From assembly GCA_031263295.1 (NCBI GenBank), contig JAISGC010000059.1, positions 1-11,104 of the forward strand: a stretch of 11,104 nt of DNA, given 5' to 3'. Position 1 is the first letter of the stretch; every line of letters starts with the position of its first letter. This stretch comes from Rickettsiales bacterium. Its GTDB lineage: Bacteria > Pseudomonadota > Alphaproteobacteria > Rs-D84. Below the pieces are notes generated by a model. That model searched no databases. It saw nothing but the letters and a program-made list of their open reading frames with translations, and was not told the origin of the DNA. Of this stretch, positions 4,912 through 10,587 are shown one piece after another. The position numbers and the translations under genes were made by a program.

Positions 4912-5298
4912 ATGTTCAAGGAATATAATTTTTATGTCTACATTCTGTTCAACGAGCGCGGCAAGGGAACATACATCGGTATGACCAACGACCTGAACCG
5001 CAGAATGATAGAGCATAAGATGGGTCTGGTCGAAGGCTTTACGAAAGAAAAGAACATAAAGAAACTTGGCTATTACGAACATTATCAATATGTGAATGAT
5101 GCGATAGCGCGCGAGAAGGTATTGAAGAAATGGGAGCGGGCGTGGAAATATACATTGATTGAAAGAATGAATCCGGATTGGAAAGATTTGGCGGCAGGCT
5201 TGGACGATTATATAAAGAATATGCCCGACCCCAAAGATATGCCGGCCGAAGCGTTCGCTGGCGGAATCCGACCGAAAGATTGGTGTTATAAAAAATGA
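4912..5298 (+). CDS. Single-domain GIY-YIG nuclease family protein
   Basis: The product is 128 residues. FYVYIL (residues 7-12) and TYIG (20-23) are the two halves of the GIY-YIG motif. NDLNRRMIEHK (26-36) carries the active-site arginine and histidine, and AIAREKVLKKWERAWK the catalytic glutamate. NPDWKDL closes the usual domain at about residue 100; a 30-residue tail follows. This is the small YhbQ/UPF0213-like type, which has a metal-dependent DNA nuclease fold but a poorly known cellular role. The frame is open back to 4609, but that part overlaps the barrel-protein gene in another frame; ATG 4912 fits the family N-terminus. No good ribosome binding site is visible. The gene lies alone between ACAAAAAATC-type hairpins (4865-4890 and 5304-5494), suggesting a repeat-associated cassette. 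Confidence 0.85.
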   Translation: MFKEYNFYVYILFNERGKGTYIGMTNDLNRRMIEHKMGLVEGFTKEKNIKKLGYYEHYQYVNDAIAREKVLKKWERAWKYTLIERMNPDWKDLAAGLDDYIKNMPDPKDMPAEAFAGGIRPKDWCYKK

Positions 5299-5303
5299 TA
5301 ACT

Positions 5304-5494
5304 AAAACAAAAAATCTCGAAGAGATTTTTTGTCATTCCCGCGAAAGCGGGAATAGGGTTCTAAACCTTACATTTCGCTACTACTTGTTTTCACGCTTAC
5401 ATTTGTATGTGAAACAAGTTTGTCGTTATAAGTCTTAAAGCCCTATTCCCGCCTGCGCGGGAATGACAAAAAATCCCAAAGGGATTTTTTGTTT
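5304..5494. repeat. 190-bp nested palindrome with dRS3-like cores
   Basis: Each end has a 12-bp hairpin, ACAAAAAATCTC/GAGATTTTTTGT at 5307-5333 and ACAAAAAATCCC/GGGATTTTTTGT at 5468-5494. Next inward come ATTCCCGCGAAAGCGGGAAT (5335-5354) and ATTCCCGCCTGCGCGGGAAT (5445-5464), and in the centre a stem near 5385-5420 (ACTTGTTTTCAC with GTGAAACAAGT). Left and right halves are also inverted copies of each other. The second core is the complement of the Neisseria dRS3 repeat as remembered. No ORF is present. It directly follows the GIY-YIG gene and could end its transcript. Confidence 0.85.
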
Positions 5495-5593
5495 TGGTTT
5501 TTATCAACTATTTTTTTCAATCCAAAAAAAATCGCCTGCTTGAAAAATACTTAAAATTATAAAAAAATCCCCGCGTGGGAATAAATACAAATC

Positions 5594-5634
5594 CCCGCAA
5601 ACCCGCAGAAATCCAAAAAAAAAAAAAAAAATCT
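5594..5634 (+). repeat. 41-bp upstream block with A17 tract, copy 1
   Basis: The block CCCGCAAACCCGCAGAAATCC followed by 17 A and TCT is identical to the copy at 9558-9598. It lies 18 bases (after the A-tract) upstream of the -35 box of the 968-aa gene. Together with its twin it marks a shared upstream region, possibly an A-tract/UP-element type activator. The flanking 5495-5593 is AT-rich with no ORF or clear signal. Confidence 0.85.
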
Positions 5635-5649
5635 TATTTTATTTTTCGC

Positions 5650-5679
5650 TTGGCGAAATTGTGAAAATTATGATATAAT
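5650..5679 (+). promoter_or_regulatory. Promoter of the 968-aa Cys-rich protein gene
   Basis: The -35 box TTGGCG (5650-5655), an 18-base spacer and the perfect -10 box TATAAT (5674-5679) lie 24 bases before ATG 5704. The geometry matches the promoter at 9624-9653. Confidence 0.8.
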
Positions 5680-5703
5680 TTCGCATATGGAAAAGGATAG
5701 GGA

Positions 5704-8610
5704 ATGAAGCTAGCCTATTTTGCGACTGCTATAATTTTGCCGTTGGCATTGTCCGCGGCCGAGCCGCCCCGCGGCCGAGCGCCTGCCGCTGGCGGCGCGT
5801 CGGCCAATGCGGCCGCTCCGGCGGCGCGCGGTCGCGCGGTTGCCGCGCCTGCGGGCACAACGACCGGGGCGGCGTCCCCGGTGGCGGCGCGCGCGGGCGT
5901 GCGACGGACGACGGTCCAGCCGGGCACGGCAAACACCGGCGCGGCGAAACCCGGAACTGCGCCTGCGACGGGCGTGGCCCAGCGCGCGACATCCGCGCGC
6001 GCCGCGGCGACCAGCGCGGTATCCGGCGGAGCGCCGAAACCGGCGGGCGCGCAAACGACCGCGCCGAAAACCGGAACTATTGGCGCGGCGGGCGGTCAGC
6101 GCGCGCCGCAACGCGGAGCGCCGACAACCGGCGGCGCCGCGAACGGACAACCCAAGGCGACATCGGCCAGAGCTGCGGCGTTGAATACGAATGTGTCGGC
6201 GCTGGGCCCGGAGTTCGAGACCTGCCGCGACGCGTATCAATCTTGTATGGATGCGTTCTGCGGAATGAAATCTGACACCTATCGCCGGTGCATCTGCTCG
6301 GCCAAGTTCCGCAGCTTTAAGGATCGCGAGGACGCGTTCGAGGAAGCGAAAAAAATAATCCAGGACTTCAACACGAATCTTGAAGCGGTCGATATGACCG
6401 CGGCCGAGGTCAACGCGATGTATCAGGCGACCGAGGGCGAGGGCGCGATAAAGAAGGACACTTCGGGCGCGGCGGGAATGCTGGCGAACATAGGCGACCT
6501 GTTGAGCGGCGCGAAAAAGGCGACGCCGGTTGCGAAGGACGACGCGAAGAAAAACACTTCGAGTTCGGCCAAGGTCTCGACGACCGCGGCGAAAAAGACA
6601 TTCAAGATTGATGTGGGCGGCGCGCTGGACGATGTGTGGAGCGAGAACGCCGAAGACATCTTCGCCGAAAAACCGAAAGAGGCGCCGAAGTCGACCGAAG
6701 AGGTTGACATCGCCGCGGCCGATGTGGATTCTTTGGAGGGCAACGCGCTTTATAATGCGGTGCATCAGCAGTGCATCGCGGCGGCGGCGACCTGCCGTTC
6801 CAACAAGGCGATTCAGTCGGTGGTCGTGTCGCAATACACGGTTTTGATTTCGAACGATTGCAGCGCGTATGAAAAGGGCTTGCAGAAACAGCAGGCGACG
6901 ATAGAAAACTTGGTGCGCGAGGCGGCGTCGACGATGCGCGAGGCGCGGCTGGAATCCTTCCGCTCGCAGAATAGTTCGGACATCAACGACTGCATCAGCA
7001 AGGTCAGGGACGAGATGCTGAAAGAATACGCCTGCGGCCCGGATTGGAAACGATGCCTGGACTTTTCGGGGCAATACATAAACCCCTCCAACGGCGAGCC
7101 GATTTATTCGCCTATGCTGTCCAAAATGTCGGAGGTCATCAACTTATACACGCCAAACGACCCGAACAACAAAATATTCCTGACCAAACTGGACGGGATG
7201 AAGGATATGGCGGCGGCGGGACTGAACACCTGCAAGGCCAAGGCGGACCAGGTCTGGACCATATTCAAGGAACAGGCGCTGATTGAAATCGCCCAGGCCC
7301 AGGACCGGAAAATCGAAGAGGTCAAGAACAGCTGCATACCGACGATAACCGAATGCTATGACACGCAGACGGGCGCCCTGAACAAGGTCAGCAATGTGGT
7401 CGGCGACGAAGAGATGAGCAAGCAGGTGAAAACATCGACCGCGGCGCTGGGGCAGAGAACCGCCAAGGCGATGTGCTCGGAAAAAGTTTCCGCCTGCGCC
7501 AGCCTTTGGGCCAAGCCGGATGATCCGAAGTGCGAATTCAACGCGCAGGGTCAGATAACGAACGCCGGCAAATGCGGACTGGTCGAACTGCTCGCGTTCG
7601 TGGACACGACCGACGACACGAAAATCAACCTGATGTGCAAGCGCGGGTTGCAGGAATACTTGCAGGAATACTGCGGGCCGCAGGGCGCGGCGGCGAATGC
7701 CGCGGGCGCCGCGACAACGGCGGCATCGACTACCGCTGCGGACGACGCAACGCCCGCGGCGTGCGTGGGCGCGGCGGCCGATGGCGTCTGCACCCCCGCC
7801 GAGCAGACGGCGTTTGCGAATGCCCAGCGCGAGGCGTCCCAGAACGCCGCGTTGCAGGATGCCATGAAGTTGAAGAACTCGTATCCGTTCGCCGGTTGCG
7901 GCCGGTATCCGATGAAGGGCAAGGGCTCGGTCTACGAAAAGCTGGTTATGCGCGCGGCGGATATTTGCATGGATCCGCGGACGAAAAAAATGGACGAAAG
8001 CGTATCCCGCACCATAGAGGATCTGATGACCGATTTGCGGGACAAGATGCAAATCACGATGCAGGCGCTGTGCGAGCGGCCGACCGGAGCCAACGGCGCG
8101 GCCCAGGGCATCTGGCAGCTTGGCGCGGGCCCGACCGAAACGGAGATAACGATTGTTCCGCAGTGGGCGCAGGATACATTCGGAGGGTTTGACAAGTTCC
8201 TTGCCATCGCCCAGCCGAAGAACGAAAAAGGCGTTTCGATAAAATATAAACTTGGCGAGGCTGGAGCATCCGGGAAAGTTGATGAAGGCAACTCCAAGCT
8301 TGTGGATTCGGCCGCGAATGTGAACACTGCGGTTATGGGTTCAATTCCGTGGACGAACCTGGCACCGGCTGACGGCAAGACGGCGCTGGGCTTCGGATTC
8401 TGCATGCTATCGACGGAGCGGATGCTGTGCGAGCAGATAAACGATTTGTCGAACGGCGATAAAAAGGCCGACGGCCCGGTCGCCACATACGACAGCGCCG
8501 CGCGCGTCTGCCGGTTCGAGAAAGGATTCAGCAAAGCTATGTGCGAGGTCCTGCTCGAAGGCACCTGGAACGCCGGCACCAACAACTGCGCCTATGTGCC
8601 GAGACGATAA
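5704..8610 (+). CDS. Large exported Ala-rich, Cys-rich protein of unknown function
   Basis: The product is 968 residues. A signal peptide MKLAYFATAIILPLALSAA (1-19) is followed by about 140 residues of Ala/Gly/Pro/Thr/Arg low-complexity sequence, probably a flexible linker. The first folded region starts near residue 171 with CRDAYQSCMDAFCG and RRCICS (spacing C-x6-C-x4-C-x9-C-x-C). A Lys/Ser/Thr-rich linker (about 270-330) and further helical regions with paired cysteines follow, interrupted by a second Ala-rich linker near 660-700. I count 30 cysteines, almost all after the linker, which suggests a disulfide-bonded periplasmic or surface protein. No transmembrane barrel or enzyme motif is recognised. 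The ribosome binding site AAAAGGATAGGGA precedes ATG 5704. Promoter and upstream block are shared with the Cys-rich gene at 9678. GC-rich codon use makes long false ORFs on the other strand. Confidence 0.85.
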   Translation: MKLAYFATAIILPLALSAAEPPRGRAPAAGGASANAAAPAARGRAVAAPAGTTTGAASPVAARAGVRRTTVQPGTANTGAAKPGTAPATGVAQRATSARAAATSAVSGGAPKPAGAQTTAPKTGTIGAAGGQRAPQRGAPTTGGAANGQPKATSARAAALNTNVSALGPEFETCRDAYQSCMDAFCGMKSDTYRRCICSAKFRSFKDREDAFEEAKKIIQDFNTNLEAVDMTAAEVNAMYQATEGEGAIKKDTSGAAGMLANIGDLLSGAKKATPVAKDDAKKNTSSSAKVSTTAAKKTFKIDVGGALDDVWSENAEDIFAEKPKEAPKSTEEVDIAAADVDSLEGNALYNAVHQQCIAAAATCRSNKAIQSVVVSQYTVLISNDCSAYEKGLQKQQATIENLVREAASTMREARLESFRSQNSSDINDCISKVRDEMLKEYACGPDWKRCLDFSGQYINPSNGEPIYSPMLSKMSEVINLYTPNDPNNKIFLTKLDGMKDMAAAGLNTCKAKADQVWTIFKEQALIEIAQAQDRKIEEVKNSCIPTITECYDTQTGALNKVSNVVGDEEMSKQVKTSTAALGQRTAKAMCSEKVSACASLWAKPDDPKCEFNAQGQITNAGKCGLVELLAFVDTTDDTKINLMCKRGLQEYLQEYCGPQGAAANAAGAATTAASTTAADDATPAACVGAAADGVCTPAEQTAFANAQREASQNAALQDAMKLKNSYPFAGCGRYPMKGKGSVYEKLVMRAADICMDPRTKKMDESVSRTIEDLMTDLRDKMQITMQALCERPTGANGAAQGIWQLGAGPTETEITIVPQWAQDTFGGFDKFLAIAQPKNEKGVSIKYKLGEAGASGKVDEGNSKLVDSAANVNTAVMGSIPWTNLAPADGKTALGFGFCMLSTERMLCEQINDLSNGDKKADGPVATYDSAARVCRFEKGFSKAMCEVLLEGTWNAGTNNCAYVPRR

Positions 8611-8616
8611 TTGGTC

Positions 8617-8693
8617 TTTCCTGCCCCCGCTTGCGGGGGCGGGATAGATTTCGTTAGCGAGCGGAGCGAGCTTACGAAATCTTGGGTGGGGGC
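8617..8693 (+). repeat. Palindromic repeat unit A
   Basis: 77-base unit: TTTCCT, hairpin GCCCCCGC-TT-GCGGGGGC, GGGATAGA, a second hairpin (GATTTCGT with ACGAAATC) and the tail CTTGGGTGGGGGC. It starts 6 bases after the stop of the 968-aa gene and may serve as its terminator. Confidence 0.85.
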
Positions 8694-8705
8694 TCATCTG
8701 GGAAA

Positions 8706-8782
8706 TTTCCTGCCCCCATTTATGGGGGCGGGATAGAGTTGCTTGGTGAGCGAAGCGAACCTAGCGAATCTTGGGTGGGGGC
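8706..8782 (+). repeat. Palindromic repeat unit B
   Basis: 77 bases and the same order as unit A; the first hairpin is GCCCCCATTTATGGGGGC and the inner part differs (GAGTTGCTTGG and onward). It forms an inverted pair with unit C. Confidence 0.85.
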
Positions 8783-8799
8783 AAATCTGGAACAGACTA

Positions 8800-8885
8800 A
8801 CCCCCACCCAAGAGTTGCCAACGATTTTTAGCTTTGCAAAAAATCGGGCAACTCTATCCCGCCCCCGCAAGCGGGGGCAGGAAAA
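8800..8885 (-). repeat. Palindromic repeat unit C
   Basis: Same unit in reverse orientation. The second hairpin is GTTGCC/GGCAAC with an inner ATTTTTTGC/GCAAAAAAT-like stem. It is nearly identical to unit E on the other side of the DUF559 gene. Confidence 0.85.
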
Positions 8886-8889
8886 GCAT

Positions 8890-8929
8890 GCGATGCGCTC
8901 TACCACATAAATGTGGGCAGGAAAAGCGC
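8890..8929 (-). repeat. Short diverged repeat unit F, left edge of the DUF559 cassette
   Basis: On the minus strand it reads GCGCTTTTCCTGCCC and then a hairpin CCACAT-AA-ATGTGG, after which similarity to the other units fades. Compared with unit D the hairpin has changed on both sides so that pairing is kept. Its last 15 bases (8915-8929) form a perfect inverted repeat with 9334-9348. Confidence 0.65.
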
Positions 8930-8951
8930 TCTGGAATCTTGTGATAAAAAA

Positions 8952-9332
8952 ATGTCATTCCATCCCGAAAATGTTCTCCGAGCGAAAAAACTCCGTAAAA
9001 ATATGAGCGAACCGGAGGTAATCCTCTGGTCTGCGATTCAGAAAAATCAACTTGGGTTCCAATTCCGCCGCCAATATCAGCTCTGGAAATATTACATCGA
9101 TTTTGTATGCATCGAGAAAAAGATAGCCATAGAACTCGACGGGGAGCAGCACGGCGAAAACAGGGACTATGACAACCGCCGAACAGAGTTCATCAAATCG
9201 CAGGGCTGGACACTGGTTCGGATTCCGAATTACGATATTCGCACGGACCTTAAAAATGTGATTTATCGATTGCAACGATTGCTAATCGACGACTATGCGA
9301 AATCGACGGATTTATTTCACGAAAAATGGTAG
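8952..9332 (+). CDS. DUF559 (Vsr-like fold) endonuclease-domain protein
   Basis: The product is 126 residues. It starts MSFHPENVLRAKKLRKNMSE, then EVILWSAIQKNQLGFQFRRQ, the usual opening of DUF559. YYIDFVCIEKKIAIELDGEQ (residues 47-66) holds the acidic residues of the PD-(D/E)XK-like core (D50, E61, D63), followed by H67, then DYDNRRTEF and GWTLVRIPN. The length is typical. The family is predicted to be a DNA endonuclease related to very-short-patch repair enzymes; its biological role is not established. ATG 8952 is chosen over GTG 8913 because the upstream codons translate the repeat edge. No ribosome binding site is seen. It is flanked by repeat units on both sides and bounded by perfect 15-bp inverted repeats. 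Confidence 0.88.
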   Translation: MSFHPENVLRAKKLRKNMSEPEVILWSAIQKNQLGFQFRRQYQLWKYYIDFVCIEKKIAIELDGEQHGENRDYDNRRTEFIKSQGWTLVRIPNYDIRTDLKNVIYRLQRLLIDDYAKSTDLFHEKW

Positions 9333-9337
9333 CGCGC

Positions 9338-9430
9338 TTTTCCTGCCCCCATTTATGGGGGCGGGATAGAGTTGCTTATCGAGCAAGGGTCGCAAGACCC
9401 GCGCGAGATTAGAAAATCTTGGGTGGGGGC
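9338..9430 (+). repeat. Palindromic repeat unit D
   Basis: 93 bases. It begins 6 bases after the DUF559 stop with TTTTCCTGCCCCCATTTATG, then GGGATAGAGTTGC, a longer inner hairpin (GGGTCGCAAGACCC at about 9388-9401) and the tail CTTGGGTGGGGGC. Paired in inverted orientation with unit E. Confidence 0.85.
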
Positions 9431-9447
9431 TAGTCTATTCCAGATCA

Positions 9448-9532
9448 ACCCCCACCCAAGAGTTGCCAACGATTTTTTGCTTTGCAAAAAATCGGGCAAC
9501 TCTATCCCGCCCCCGCAAGCGGGGGCAGGAAA
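9448..9532 (-). repeat. Palindromic repeat unit E
   Basis: A reverse-orientation copy almost identical to unit C (8800-8885), differing mainly in a few bases of the inner loop. The pairs B-C and D-E make two similar composite palindromes on either side of the DUF559 gene. Confidence 0.85.
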
Positions 9533-9557
9533 TACGCACTCCCAAAACACAAAATCA

Positions 9558-9598
9558 CCCGCAAACCCGCAGAAATCCAAAAAAAAAAAAAAAAATCT
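9558..9598 (+). repeat. 41-bp upstream block with A17 tract, copy 2
   Basis: Identical over 41 bases to 5594-5634, including exactly 17 A. The A-tract ends 28 bases before the -35 box here, 10 bases (about one helical turn) farther than in copy 1. Confidence 0.85.
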
Positions 9599-9623
9599 CA
9601 TTTGTATTTTTTTCCGTTTTCCC

Positions 9624-9653
9624 TTGACCGAATCGGGGCGAAAATCTTATAAT
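9624..9653 (+). promoter_or_regulatory. Promoter of the second Cys-rich protein gene
   Basis: The -35 box TTGACC (9624-9629), an 18-base spacer and the perfect -10 box TATAAT (9648-9653) predict a transcript start near 9660. This rules out starts upstream of that point for the following gene. Confidence 0.8.
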
Positions 9654-9677
9654 TGCGTGAATGAAAAGGCGGGAAAA

Positions 9678-10511
9678 ATAAAAAAGCTTGTGGCATTTTT
9701 GGCAATCGCGATCGCGTCGCAGAACGCATCGGCCTGCTGCTACGGCGTATCGAAATACGACGCGCTTTCGGGCGGCAACAAAACCTGCCGATCCTATTAC
9801 CGCAATTCGGATTCGGTCGCGAACGGCGAGGTCGTTTTCAGCGACTTTCTGACGACGCACCGGTGCCGGCGCGACTCGTGCTCCGCCAGGTGGGTTCAGG
9901 AAACCGGAGCCCTTTGCGCGGGCTATGACACCAACTGGGCCAGCAATGCGACGAACCGCGGGCGCTTCGACCCGAAGGCCGACGCCGCGGGCAAATGCTG
10001 GAAGTGGACCTGCAAGTCGGGATTCTATATGATGGCGGGCGGCCAATGCGGGACTCTCGCCGAAAAGTGCGGCAACGCGACATATTATTCCGGCGTCGAC
10101 GCGAACGGCGACTGCATACCGAAATGGTGCAGCGGCTGGACCGGATACAATTCGAGCCAGCACCATTTCTATAACAACACCGCGGGCGGCTGCGTCGAGT
10201 TCCGGTGCGATTCCGGCTCGGGCTTCACGACGCGCCCGGCGTGCCAGAAATGCGACGCGGTCTATGGCAAAGTCGGCGGATGCTATATAACGCCCGAGGC
10301 GAGCGGCGGAAATTACACCAAGTGCAACGACAACCAATACACGGACTATGCGGCGGGCGGCGCCTGGGGCGAATGCAAGGCGCTGGCGAGCATAGGCGAC
10401 GACCGGATAAAGGCGTGCTGGAAATGCCCGGACATCGGGGCGATGCAGGAATGCTATAACGGCGGCAGCACTTGCGAGAAAACGCCCGCCGCGACCGTCC
10501 CCGCGTCGTAA
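9678..10511 (+). CDS. Exported Cys-rich protein of unknown function, probable AUA start
   Basis: The open frame runs from far upstream, but its early part translates repeats. Starting at ATA 9678 gives a 277-residue protein with an ideal signal peptide (M)KKLVAFLAIAIASQNASA, cleaved before CCYGVS. AAGGCGGG lies at ribosome-binding distance, and the -10-to-start gap is 24 bases, the same as in the 968-aa gene. Alternatives are GTG 9690 (loses the basic n-region), GTG 9657 (upstream of the predicted transcript start) or ATG 9661 with a one-base frameshift. The mature part holds 23 cysteines in motifs such as CWKWTCKSGFYMMAGGQC and CQKCDAVYGKVGGC, suggesting many disulfides and extracytoplasmic location. 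No known family is recognised; the shared control region links it to the 968-aa protein. A strong terminator follows. Confidence 0.75.
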   Translation: MKKLVAFLAIAIASQNASACCYGVSKYDALSGGNKTCRSYYRNSDSVANGEVVFSDFLTTHRCRRDSCSARWVQETGALCAGYDTNWASNATNRGRFDPKADAAGKCWKWTCKSGFYMMAGGQCGTLAEKCGNATYYSGVDANGDCIPKWCSGWTGYNSSQHHFYNNTAGGCVEFRCDSGSGFTTRPACQKCDAVYGKVGGCYITPEASGGNYTKCNDNQYTDYAAGGAWGECKALASIGDDRIKACWKCPDIGAMQECYNGGSTCEKTPAATVPAS

Positions 10512-10535
10512 TCCGCCCTGCCCTCGAACCAAAAT

Positions 10536-10562
10536 CCGCTGGACTTCCGGCGGTTTTGTTTT
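10536..10562 (+). terminator. Intrinsic terminator after the Cys-rich gene
   Basis: Stem CCGCTGG/CCGGCGG (10536-10542/10547-10553, one G-U pair) with a four-base loop, followed by TTTTGTTTT. Confidence 0.85.
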
Positions 10563-10587
10563 ATAATCTTTTGCGGGAGAATCAATA

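Noticed and set aside
5710..7074. 454-codon open frame on the minus strand inside the 968-aa gene
   Set aside because: It is a by-product of GC-rich codon use: Arg-rich, low-complexity and lacking any recognisable domain, while the plus strand has a signal peptide, promoter and ribosome binding site.
8617..9532. CRISPR array
   Set aside because: The repeats are inverted, of unequal length, carry internal hairpins and enclose a gene; there is no regular spacer pattern and no cas gene.
9372..9677. Long N-terminal extension of the second Cys-rich protein
   Set aside because: These codons translate repeat units D and E and the A-tract, and lie upstream of the predicted transcript start.
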